From contig QZKP01000041.1 in NCBI GenBank assembly GCA_003605055.1, forward strand, positions 81,245 through 145,244: a stretch of 64,000 bases of DNA. Reading direction: 5' to 3'. The translations under genes and the position numbers were made by a program. The notes below the pieces were generated by a model that saw only the letters and a list, made by a program, of their open reading frames with translations, ran no database searches and was not told the origin of the DNA. Positions within the stretch are counted from its first letter, which is position 1. Each line of letters opens with the position of its first letter. Shown here one piece after another: positions 8,431 to 15,815 of the stretch. The stretch is from Desulfarculus sp. GTDB taxonomy: Bacteria > Desulfobacterota > Desulfarculia > Desulfarculales > Desulfarculaceae.

Positions 8431-9264
8431 CTACGGCTTGGGCGGAATGCCCAGTATCTGCCGGGCCTCGGCGCAGGTGGCCACCTCGCGCTGCAGCAGG
8501 CGGGCCAACTGCGCCACGCGCTCCACGAACTGGGCGTTGCTGGCGGCCAGCTCCCCGCGGCTCAGGTACAGGTTGTCCTCGAAGCCCACCCGCACGTGGC
8601 CGCCCATGAGCAGGGCGTGGGTGGTGATGGGCAACTGCCGCGGCCCCACCCCCAGCACCGACCACTGACTGCCCGCCGGCAGGCGGTTGTGCATGGCCAG
8701 CAGCATGTCCAGGTCCGCCGGCGCGCCCCAGGGCACGCCCAGGCAGACCTGGAAATAGGGCGGGGCGGCCAAGAGTCCCCGGCTGGCCAGATCCGCGGCC
8801 TGCCGCAAATGGCCCAGGTCGAACACCTCCAGCTCGGGCTTGACCCCGAACTGGCGCATGCGCTCGGAGGCCTTTTCCACCCACTCCGGCGGGTTGATGA
8901 ACACCCGCCCACGGAAGTTCAAAGAGCCAACGTCCAGGGAGCAGAGGTCCGGCCTGAGAGACACAGGCATCAGGCGGGCCTCGCCCACGTCCTCGGCCAC
9001 GATGTTGAAGCCGCTGGTGGTCAGATTGACCAGCATGTCGCTTTCGGCGCGCACCCGCTCCAGCACCTCGGCGAAATAGGCGCGCTCAAAGGCCGGGGCC
9101 CCGGTTTGGGGATCGCGCACGTGCACGTGCACCACGCTGGCCCCGGCCCGCCAGCAGCGCAGGGCCTCGGCGGCGATCTCGGCCGGGCTGTAGGGCACGT
9201 TGGGGTTCTGCTGACGGGTGGGGGCCGAGCCGCTGACGGCCGCGGTGATGATCAGCTTGTCCAT
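8431..9264 (-). CDS. Beta-keto acid cleavage enzyme (BKACE, DUF849 family)
   Basis: 277-residue TIM-barrel zinc enzyme. BKACE proteins condense a beta-keto acid with acetyl-CoA and release acetoacetate plus a new acyl-CoA. The zinc site is visible: H46-x-H48 in VHVHVRD, exactly the positions in 3-keto-5-aminohexanoate cleavage enzyme, and the Glu in GGHVRVGFEDN. The frame stays open far upstream, but homology starts at ATG 9264. Likely first gene of an operon with the 2-oxoacid oxidoreductase. A second BKACE at 53818 is also next to such an oxidoreductase. Confidence 0.9.
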   Translation of the reverse strand: MDKLIITAAVSGSAPTRQQNPNVPYSPAEIAAEALRCWRAGASVVHVHVRDPQTGAPAFERAYFAEVLERVRAESDMLVNLTTSGFNIVAEDVGEARLMPVSLRPDLCSLDVGSLNFRGRVFINPPEWVEKASERMRQFGVKPELEVFDLGHLRQAADLASRGLLAAPPYFQVCLGVPWGAPADLDMLLAMHNRLPAGSQWSVLGVGPRQLPITTHALLMGGHVRVGFEDNLYLSRGELAASNAQFVERVAQLARLLQREVATCAEARQILGIPPKP

Positions 9265-9566
9265 ACCGGATTCCTTCCCTGAAGCCCCGTCTGCCCCGCG
9301 GCGGCCATCGGAATGCACCCCGGCCCAGGCCTGCGCCCAACCGGACTGCGGCAGGCGTGAGGCCCGTTGGGGGGCAGGCCGGGTCAAAAGCCAAACCAGC
9401 GCCCGGACCCAGGCGCCCTGCGGCCCTCCGGGGCCGGCCGCGCATACACCTCCCCCCGCCGCCCTTGGGAAAGAGAGCCCTTGACAGGGTTCCCTATAAT
9501 AAATTATTAGAAACCTAATATCATTTTTTGTAAAAAGCAATATCTCGTTACAGGAGAGGCCCGTAT
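9265..9566. promoter_or_regulatory. Divergent control region between BKACE operon and gntR
   Basis: The left two thirds (9265-9480) are GC-rich with no supported gene and would be a long BKACE leader. The AT-rich right end holds back-to-back promoters: plus TTGACA (9481-9486)-N18-TATTAG (9505-9510) for gntR, and minus TTTACA (9534-9529)-N17-TCTAAT (9511-9506) for BKACE. Both -10 boxes fall on the inverted repeat TATTAG-aaac-CTAATA (9505-9520). A 13-base palindrome, TAATAAATTATTA, is centred at 9503. The layout suits control of both directions by the adjacent GntR protein. Confidence 0.5.
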
Positions 9567-10301
9567 ATGGCACAGGCCGCGACCAAGCGGGAGGCCAGGC
9601 CGGCCAGCAGAAAAGAATCCGGCAAAAACTCAGTCTCCTTGGTGGAGAAGGCCTATCAGCAGATCAAGCGCATGCTTTTCTTGAGCGAGCTGGTGGCGGG
9701 CCAGAGGCTGCGCTATCAGGACATAGCACAGAAGCTCGCGGTGAGTCAGACCCCGGTCATTCTGGCCCTGACCCGCCTGGAAAACGAGGGCCTGGTTCGC
9801 TCCGAGGCCAACAAGGGCTTTTACGTACCGCAAGCCAGTTTGGATGAAGCCCGCGAGCTGTACGAGATGCGGGCCCTGATCGAGGTCTTCCTGGTGCAGC
9901 GCACGGCCCGCAGCATCAGCCAGAAGCAGTTGGACAAGCTGGCGGCCCTGCAGAAGGAGCACGCCTCCATCCAGGGGGCCTCCTACCCGCGCGAGCGGCT
10001 ATGGTGCGACGCACGCCTGCATCTGACTCTGGCCGGATTCAGCGATCACCAGGTGGGGGAGATATTCCTCCGCCAGCTTTTTGACCGCCTCTACTTGATG
10101 TACCGCCCCGAGCGCTTGGCCCTGGAGCGCATGCAGGAAACCGAACGGGAGCACCAGGCCCTATGGGAGGCCCTGCGGGCGCACAACCCGGAGCAGGCTG
10201 CGAAGATCTTGCGGGGCCACATTCAGCGCGGCCAAAAGCATATACTAGAAGGGTTGCAGCGAGAGGTGAAGTACCGCAACTCTTTTGAGCCCTGGGTCTG
10301 A
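9567..10301 (+). CDS. GntR-family transcriptional regulator (FCD-type)
   Basis: 244 residues. A winged helix-turn-helix spans roughly 24-90 (LVEKAYQQIKRMLF, then SQTPVILALTRLENEGLV). An all-helical ligand domain follows with Asp/His residues (WCDARLHLTLAG, EREHQALWEAL, LRGHIQRGQKH) typical of metal-binding FCD domains that sense small carboxylates. The N-terminal 20 residues are a basic, low-complexity extension. AGGAGAGG at 9552-9559 supports ATG 9567. It sits between the BKACE operon and the TAXI-TRAP genes and probably controls one or both. Confidence 0.9.
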   Translation: MAQAATKREARPASRKESGKNSVSLVEKAYQQIKRMLFLSELVAGQRLRYQDIAQKLAVSQTPVILALTRLENEGLVRSEANKGFYVPQASLDEARELYEMRALIEVFLVQRTARSISQKQLDKLAALQKEHASIQGASYPRERLWCDARLHLTLAGFSDHQVGEIFLRQLFDRLYLMYRPERLALERMQETEREHQALWEALRAHNPEQAAKILRGHIQRGQKHILEGLQREVKYRNSFEPWV

Positions 10302-10310
10302 GGCGGCCGG

Positions 10311-10344
10311 TTGGCGCCAATTAGCTAATTGCGATCAGGGATCG
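10311..10344. promoter_or_regulatory. Three consecutive palindromes before the TAXI receptor gene
   Basis: TTGGCGCCAA (10311-10320), AATTAGCTAATT (10319-10330) and CGATC-agg-GATCG (10332-10344) follow one another within 34 bases, directly after gntR and about 50 bases before the receptor ATG. They look like operator sites rather than a terminator, since no U-run follows. Confidence 0.4.
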
Positions 10345-10391
10345 AGTTAGACGGACTACTACTCAACTAACAAGAGGTGAAGGAGGGAGAA

Positions 10392-11360
10392 ATGTACAAA
10401 AAATTGGCGATCATTGGTCTGGCCCTGGCGTTGGTGGTCTGCCTGACGGCGCCGGCCGCTCCCGCCGAGAAGAAGTTTCTGCGCATGTTCTCGGGCCCCG
10501 AGGGAGGCTCCTGGTATCCCTTGGGCGCGGCCATGATGGGCATCATCGAGAAGAAGCTGGGTATCTCCAGCTCCAACGGCCCCGGCGGCGGCGTGGGCAA
10601 CTGCAAGGCGGTCAACGCCGGCCAGGCGGACCTGGGCTGGAGCTACACCCACACGGCCTACGACGCCTATAGCGGCCGCGGCAAGTTCGAAAAGAAGAAC
10701 ACCAACCTGCGCCACCTGATGTCCCTGTACCCTGGCGTGTTCCAGATGGTTTCGCCCAAGAGCAGCAAGATCATGACGCCGGGCGATCTGTACAACAAGC
10801 GCATCGTGCCCGGCAAGATCGGCTTCACCGGCACCGTCATCGCCGAGAGCGTGCTCAAGGCCTACGGCATCACCTTTGACAGCATCAAGAAGAACGGCGG
10901 CTCAGTGAGCTACGTGGGCTACGCCGACTCGGCGGCCCTGATGAAGGACGGGCACAGCGACAGCTACATGGCTGTCACCTCCTGCCCCCAGTCCACCATC
11001 ATTGACCTGAACTTCCGGCCCGGCGTGCGCTTCCTGCCCATTGACAAGGCGCACATGGACAAGATCCTCCAGGTCGAACCGGGCTTGATGCCCACGGTGA
11101 TCCCCAAGACCGCCTACAAGGGCCTGGACAAGGACGTGCCCGCCGTGGGTACGGTGACCTGCATCGTGATCAATAAGGACGTGTCCGACGAGCTGGCCTA
11201 CAAGATCGTCAAGACCCTGTACGCCTCCTGGCCGGAGCTGGCCAAGGTCAAGAAGCAGGCTATCGAGGAGTCCAAGCCGGACAAGGCAGCCGAGGGAGCC
11301 CGCATCCCCATTCACCCCGGCGCCTTGAAGTATTACAAGGAAATGGGCTACGTGAAGTAA
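10392..11360 (+). CDS. TAXI-family TRAP transporter solute-binding receptor (locus 1)
   Basis: 322 residues with a clear Sec signal peptide: MYKK, a hydrophobic core, and an Ala-rich cleavage site near residue 25 (APAAPA). The mature protein has the TAXI fold start (FSGPEGGSWYPLGAAM) and the GGVGNCKAVNAGQADLGWS ligand-side segment. It would bind a carboxylate in the periplasm and deliver it to the fused permease downstream. AGGAGGGA at 10381-10388 sets the start at ATG 10392. A terminator-like hairpin follows, which would make receptor more abundant than permease. Confidence 0.92.
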   Translation: MYKKLAIIGLALALVVCLTAPAAPAEKKFLRMFSGPEGGSWYPLGAAMMGIIEKKLGISSSNGPGGGVGNCKAVNAGQADLGWSYTHTAYDAYSGRGKFEKKNTNLRHLMSLYPGVFQMVSPKSSKIMTPGDLYNKRIVPGKIGFTGTVIAESVLKAYGITFDSIKKNGGSVSYVGYADSAALMKDGHSDSYMAVTSCPQSTIIDLNFRPGVRFLPIDKAHMDKILQVEPGLMPTVIPKTAYKGLDKDVPAVGTVTCIVINKDVSDELAYKIVKTLYASWPELAKVKKQAIEESKPDKAAEGARIPIHPGALKYYKEMGYVK

Positions 11361-11365
11361 CCGCC

Positions 11366-11402
11366 TTGAGGCCCGGCCGGGCCTCAAGGCCGGGCCTTTT
11401 TT
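11366..11402 (+). terminator. Attenuator-like hairpin pair between receptor and permease
   Basis: GGCCCGGCC (11370-11378) pairs with GGCCGGGCC (11388-11396) and is followed by six T residues (11397-11402), a textbook intrinsic terminator. It overlaps a second, mutually exclusive 22-base perfect palindrome (11366-11387, TTGAGGCCCGG and its complement). Partial read-through would lower permease expression relative to receptor. Confidence 0.75.
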
Positions 11403-11459
11403 CCCAGACCGCACCCGCCTGCTAGATCCAGCGGCGACTAACACGCAAGGAGCGGAGCT

Positions 11460-13460
11460 TTGGCCGCACAAACAAAGAAAATTGGCATCCAAAATGTGAT
11501 CAAGGAAAGTGTGCTGGAGTGGCTGCTGCGCCAGAAAAAGGGACTGTTCAGTTATCCCCTGGAACTCGCGGTATGCCTGCTCTCCATCAGCCTGAGCGTT
11601 TACCACATGTACGTGGCCTACGCCGGCTCCCTGGAGGCCCACGCCTTCCGCTCCACCCACCTGGCCTTCGTGCTGGTGCTGTGTTTCCTGCTGCGGCCCC
11701 TGGGCCGCCCGACCTGGAACGGACCCAAGAACGCCTGGTTCGGGGTGGACCTGCTGCTGGTGGGTCTGGTCATCGCCGTGCAGGTGTACACCTTGTGGGA
11801 CCTGGATGCGTTCATCCTGCGCCAAGGCGACCTAACCGATTGGGATGTATACGCCGGCACGGTAATGATCTTTCTGCTCCTGGAGGCCACCCGGCGCGCG
11901 GTGGGCTGGGCCATGGTCTGCATCGCCGGCTTCTTTTTGTTGCAGACGGCGCTGTCGGACCACTTTTTCTGGATATTCTACGGCCCGCCCAGCTCCTGGT
12001 TCACCATGATCGACTATCTGTTCATGCGCGAAAACGGCATCTACTCCATCCCTTTGATGGTGATGGCCACCTATATCTTTTTGTTCATCCTCTTCGGGGC
12101 CATCCTGGTGCGCTCCGGCGCCGGCCGCTTCTTCATCAACGTGGCCCTGGCCCTGACCGGCTCGCGGGTGGGCGGCCCGGCCAAGGCCGCCGTGGTCAGC
12201 TCCTGCCTGATGGCCTCGGTTTCGGGCTCGGCGGTGGCCAACGTGGTCACCACCGGCAGTTTCACCATCCCCCTGATGAAGCGCATCGGCTACCGGCCCT
12301 ATTTCGCCGGGGCGGTGGAGGCCTGCTCCTCCTCGGGCGGGCAGATCATGCCGCCGGTCATGGGCGCGGCCGCCTTCGTCATCGCCGAGTTTTTGAACAG
12401 GCCGTACCTTGAGGTGGCCCTGGCCAGCCTGTTCCCGGCGGTCATTTACTTTTTCTCCATCTTCGTGATGGTGCACTTCGAAGCCCGCAAGCGCGGTCTG
12501 AGCACCATCTCCGCGGCGGAGTTGCCCAGCCTCAAGGAGGAGCTAAAGCAGGGGGGCCACCTGTTCTTGTCCATCCTGGTGATCGTGGTGCTGATGGTCG
12601 CGGGCTACACCCCCATGTTCGCCGCCTTCTGGGCCATCATCTCCATCCTGGTGCTCAGCGCCCTGCGCAAGGAGACCCGCATGACCCCCGGGGACATCCT
12701 CAGCGCCTTGGAGGAGGGGGCCCGCATGGCGGTGTCGGTGTCGGTGGCCTGCGCGGCGGCCGGCGTCATCATCGGCTGCGTTTTCGTCTCGGGCCTGGGG
12801 CTTAAGTTCACCACCGTCATCGTCAGCCTGGCTGGCGGCAACCTTTGGATCGCCCTTATCCTGACCATGTTCGCCTCCCTGATCCTGGGCATGGGCCTGA
12901 CCACCACCGCGGTGTACATCACCCTGGCGGCCCTGGTCATTCCGGCCCTGATCAAGATGGGGGTGGTGCCCATGGCGGCCCATCTGTTCGCCTTCTACTT
13001 CGGCCTGGTCTCGGCCATCACCCCGCCGGTGGCCTTGGCTTCCTTCGCTGCGGCGGGCATCGCCAACTCCAACCCCATGCAGACCGGCTGGACCTCCATG
13101 CGGCTGGGCATAGCCAAATTTGTGCTGCCCTTCGTCTTCGTATTCGCACCGGGCCTGGTGTTCGTGGGCAGTTGGGATCAGATAATCCTGGCCATCATCG
13201 GCGGCTTTGCCGGCATCTACAGCCTGACCATCACCACCGAGGGCTGGCTGGTGGCCCGGGTGGGCTGGCCGCTGCGCATATTGATGGCCTTGACTGGGGT
13301 GATGTTCTTCGTGCCGGGGCTGGACCTGGCCCTGGGCGGCAGCCTCTTGAATCTGCCCCAGTGGCTCACCCAGGCCATAGCCTGGGTCGTCCTGGGCGTG
13401 GTCTACTTCATGCACCGGAACAAGTACCGTGACCTGTTGATTAAGGAGGCGGCGGCATGA
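11460..13460 (+). CDS. TRAP transporter fused 4TM/12TM permease, TAXI type (locus 1)
   Basis: 666-residue polytopic membrane protein combining the small (DctQ-like) and large (DctM-like) TRAP subunits. It is hydrophobic throughout. The TAXI-permease signature is clear: SGSAVANVVTTGSFTIPLMK, then EACSSSGGQIMPPVMGAAAF about residues 255-310, and a later GMGLTTTAVYITLAALVIPA. It takes substrate from the receptor encoded upstream using an ion gradient. The start is TTG 11460, with AAGGAG about eight bases before. The 3' end overlaps a small membrane-protein gene by four bases. Confidence 0.92.
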   Translation: MAAQTKKIGIQNVIKESVLEWLLRQKKGLFSYPLELAVCLLSISLSVYHMYVAYAGSLEAHAFRSTHLAFVLVLCFLLRPLGRPTWNGPKNAWFGVDLLLVGLVIAVQVYTLWDLDAFILRQGDLTDWDVYAGTVMIFLLLEATRRAVGWAMVCIAGFFLLQTALSDHFFWIFYGPPSSWFTMIDYLFMRENGIYSIPLMVMATYIFLFILFGAILVRSGAGRFFINVALALTGSRVGGPAKAAVVSSCLMASVSGSAVANVVTTGSFTIPLMKRIGYRPYFAGAVEACSSSGGQIMPPVMGAAAFVIAEFLNRPYLEVALASLFPAVIYFFSIFVMVHFEARKRGLSTISAAELPSLKEELKQGGHLFLSILVIVVLMVAGYTPMFAAFWAIISILVLSALRKETRMTPGDILSALEEGARMAVSVSVACAAAGVIIGCVFVSGLGLKFTTVIVSLAGGNLWIALILTMFASLILGMGLTTTAVYITLAALVIPALIKMGVVPMAAHLFAFYFGLVSAITPPVALASFAAAGIANSNPMQTGWTSMRLGIAKFVLPFVFVFAPGLVFVGSWDQIILAIIGGFAGIYSLTITTEGWLVARVGWPLRILMALTGVMFFVPGLDLALGGSLLNLPQWLTQAIAWVVLGVVYFMHRNKYRDLLIKEAAA

Positions 13461-13669
13461 GCAAAGAACGCTGGTTGCAATGGCTGCTGCTGGCCCTGAC
13501 CGCGGGCCTGTTGCTTTTCCTGAAGTGGCTGCACTACGGGGTGACCCATTACAACATCTTCCTGCTGATCCTCCTGGCCTGGACCCTGCTACTGCTGGTG
13601 GCCTTCCGCGCCCTGGGGGGTTCCCGCGCCGCCCAAAAGGACGAACCGGCCACGCCGAGTGAAGGCTGA
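13457..13669 (+). CDS. Small two-helix membrane protein after TRAP permease
   Basis: 70 residues beginning at ATG 13457 inside an ATGA overlap with the permease stop, so translation is coupled. Two hydrophobic segments are visible (about 8-23 and 33-53) followed by a polar, charged tail with Ala, Lys, Asp and Glu. No family is recognised. Position and coupling suggest an accessory or stabilising subunit of the transporter. Compare the 57-residue protein after the lactate-permease-family gene at 51868. Confidence 0.7.
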   Translation: MSKERWLQWLLLALTAGLLLFLKWLHYGVTHYNIFLLILLAWTLLLLVAFRALGGSRAAQKDEPATPSEG

Positions 13670-13688
13670 GGACGCAGCCGGCAAAGAA

Positions 13689-13721
13689 AAGGGCGGCCGA
13701 CACGGCCGCCCTTGATCTTTT
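13689..13721. terminator. Bidirectional terminator between convergent genes
   Basis: AAGGGCGGCCG (13689-13699), loop ACA, CGGCCGCCCTT (13703-13713): an 11-pair perfect stem. A T-rich stretch (GATCTTTT) follows on the plus strand, and an A-rich stretch (13683-13690) precedes it, giving a U-run on the minus strand. It ends both the TRAP operon and the zinc dehydrogenase gene. Confidence 0.85.
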
Positions 13722-13733
13722 CCGGGGGGGCGG

Positions 13734-14834
13734 TTACAGGGAGGGGTCCAACACCACCTTCAGCGGCATCTCCCCGGGCCTCTCGCCGCCCACCAGGCGC
13801 ACCGCCTCCTCGGCCCGCTCCAGGGGGAAGCGCTGGGAGATCATCTGCTCCAGGGGGCAGGCGCCCCGCCGGGCGATGGCGATGGCCGCCTCCACGGACT
13901 CGAAATCCTGGGAGTAGGCCCCCTTAAGCCGCAGCTCATTGACCACCACCTTGTCCAGCGGCAGCGGCACCTCCACCCCCGCGCCGTACAGGCCCGGCAG
14001 CACCACCGTGGCCCCCAGGCCGGCCAGGGACAGGACCTGGCCCGCGCCCGAGGGATGGCCGCTGACGTCCATGACCACCTCGGCCATCTTGCCCCCGGTG
14101 GCCTGGGAGAGGACTCGGGCCGGGTCCTCGCGGTCCGCGTCCACCACCAGATCCGCGCCGAAGCGCTGGGCCATTTCCAGGCGGGCGTGGTCGCGGGACT
14201 TACCCACCACCATGATGGGGCCGGCTCCGGACTCCTTGGCCACCACCGTGGCCGCCAGCCCCTGCTGGCCCGGCCCCACGATGGCCACGGCCTGGCCCAC
14301 CTTCACCTGGCCGATGCGGCTGAGCCAGCGCACCGCGTTGCCCAGCACGGCGCCCACCAGCACCGCCCTCTCCGGCGACATCTCCTCGCCGACCTTGTGC
14401 ACCATGGCCCGCGGATGGATGTAGAGGTAATCGGCGTAGGCGCCGTAGAGGTGGGGCGGGTCCTGGCAGGAGACCATGGAGCCGTAGGTGTAGAAATTGG
14501 CGCACAGGGTATAGCGCCCGTCCCGGCAGGGGCCGCAGCGGCCGCAGCCGAAGGCGTACTCCACGATGACCCGGTCCCCCTCGCTGACCCCGTGGCGCCG
14601 CTTGGCCTGTGCGCCCATGGCCCACACCCGGCCCACGATCTCGTGCCCCATGATCAGGGGATAGGGACGCGGCGCCCGCGAGGCCTTGCCCCGGAATATG
14701 CCCGGGTCCGAGCCGCAGACGCCCACCAGCTCCACCTTGAGGATGCCGTCGTCCTCCCCCAGGGCGGGCAGGGGATAGCGGCGCATTTCCATGCGGCCGG
14801 GCTCGGTCACCACCATGGCTCTGGAATCGGTCAT
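13734..14834 (-). CDS. Zinc-dependent medium-chain dehydrogenase (paralogue 1)
   Basis: 366-residue MDR-family alcohol/polyol dehydrogenase. Catalytic zinc ligands C40 and H64-E65 are present, the structural zinc cysteines are C97, C100, C103 and C111, and a nucleotide fold with VAIVGPGQQG follows. It is very similar in length and motifs to the gene at 38009, sharing GSM-S-Q-PPHLYG and PLKVVLDP-L. That similarity suggests duplication for related hydroxy-acid or alcohol substrates. It is divergent from the IclR regulator gene. A TATAGT -10-like box lies at 14884-14879. NAD(P) use not determined. Confidence 0.92.
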   Translation of the reverse strand: MTDSRAMVVTEPGRMEMRRYPLPALGEDDGILKVELVGVCGSDPGIFRGKASRAPRPYPLIMGHEIVGRVWAMGAQAKRRHGVSEGDRVIVEYAFGCGRCGPCRDGRYTLCANFYTYGSMVSCQDPPHLYGAYADYLYIHPRAMVHKVGEEMSPERAVLVGAVLGNAVRWLSRIGQVKVGQAVAIVGPGQQGLAATVVAKESGAGPIMVVGKSRDHARLEMAQRFGADLVVDADREDPARVLSQATGGKMAEVVMDVSGHPSGAGQVLSLAGLGATVVLPGLYGAGVEVPLPLDKVVVNELRLKGAYSQDFESVEAAIAIARRGACPLEQMISQRFPLERAEEAVRLVGGERPGEMPLKVVLDPSL

Positions 14835-14930
14835 AGCCTCTCCTCTACTGGAAAACCTTGCCTGGGGAAGCGGTCCCCACTATAGACCAAACCCAAGGCC
14901 ATTAGAAGCGCAGGCGCGGCCAAGAATCGC

Positions 14931-14980
14931 TTGACCCCCAAGCAAGCCCCACGTATATTGCAATACGCCGTTAATTAACG
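14931..14980 (+). promoter_or_regulatory. iclR promoter with palindromic operator
   Basis: TTGACC (14931-14936)-N17-TATATT (14954-14959) is a good sigma-70 promoter. A perfect 12-base palindrome CGTTAATTAACG (14969-14980) lies just past the expected start of transcription, and CGTAT-attgca-ATACG (14952-14967) overlaps the -10. The placement fits autorepression by the IclR protein and could also affect the divergent dehydrogenase gene. Confidence 0.5.
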
Positions 14981-14995
14981 TAAAGCGATAAATAC

Positions 14996-15814
14996 GTGTC
15001 CAGCCCTGAACTACATCCCCTTTTCATCAAGTCCCTTGCCAGAGGCCTATCGGTGCTGGAGGCTTTTTCCTCCCAACGTTCCCGCCTGACCCTCACCGAG
15101 CTGGCCCAGGCCACCGGCCTGAACCTGGCCGCGGTGCAGCGCTGCGCGCACACCCTGCTGGCCCTGGGCTATCTGCAGCGGGGGGAGCGCAAGGAATACT
15201 CCCTGGGCGGACGGGTGCTCTCCCTGGGCTATAGCTGCTTGCAGGGCTCGGAGCTGAGGAAGATGGCCGAGTCCCACTTGCGCCGCTTTTCCGAGCGGAT
15301 CAAGGCCACGGTGAACCTGTCGGTGCTGGACGACACCGAGGTGCTGGTGCTGTTCCGCAACGAGGTGCAGCGCTTCTTCAAGTTCGACCTGCGGCCGGGC
15401 TCCAAGCTGCCCAGCTACTGCACCTCCATGGGCAAGGTGCTGCTGGCCTCCCTGCCCGAGCCGGAGCTCAGGGCGCGCATCGCGCGCATCAAGCTGGAGC
15501 GCATGACCCCCTACACCATCACCGACCCGCGTAAGCTGTTGCGGGAGGTGCTGCGGGTCAGGCGCCAAGGCATGGCCGAGAGCGATAAGGAGGCCTCACT
15601 GGCCTTGTATTCCCTGGCGGTGCCGCTGCTGGACCACCGGCGGGAGGTGGTGGCGGCGGTGAACATCTCCCTGCCCCTGGTCCAGAACGGCAAGCAGGCC
15701 AGCACCAGGCTGAGCCGCCTGTTGGTGGAGCAGGGCCGCAATCTTTCCTCCCTGCTGGGCTACGACGGGCCCTATCCCCTGATACCCGCCCAGGCGGCGG
15801 CAGAGGAGCGCTAG
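14996..15814 (+). CDS. IclR-family transcriptional regulator
   Basis: 272 residues. The N-terminal winged helix-turn-helix (about 10-70: KSLARGLSVLEAF, LTLTELAQATGLN) and the C-terminal IclR effector domain (about 85-255, with SYCTSMGKVLLASL) are both complete. It resembles PcaR/PobR-type regulators of aromatic or organic-acid catabolism. Start GTG 14996 has only a weak ribosome site. The stop is two bases before the acyl-CoA ligase ATG, so it leads the operon it probably controls. Confidence 0.92.
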   Translation: MSSPELHPLFIKSLARGLSVLEAFSSQRSRLTLTELAQATGLNLAAVQRCAHTLLALGYLQRGERKEYSLGGRVLSLGYSCLQGSELRKMAESHLRRFSERIKATVNLSVLDDTEVLVLFRNEVQRFFKFDLRPGSKLPSYCTSMGKVLLASLPEPELRARIARIKLERMTPYTITDPRKLLREVLRVRRQGMAESDKEASLALYSLAVPLLDHRREVVAAVNISLPLVQNGKQASTRLSRLLVEQGRNLSSLLGYDGPYPLIPAQAAAEER

Positions 15815-15815
15815 C

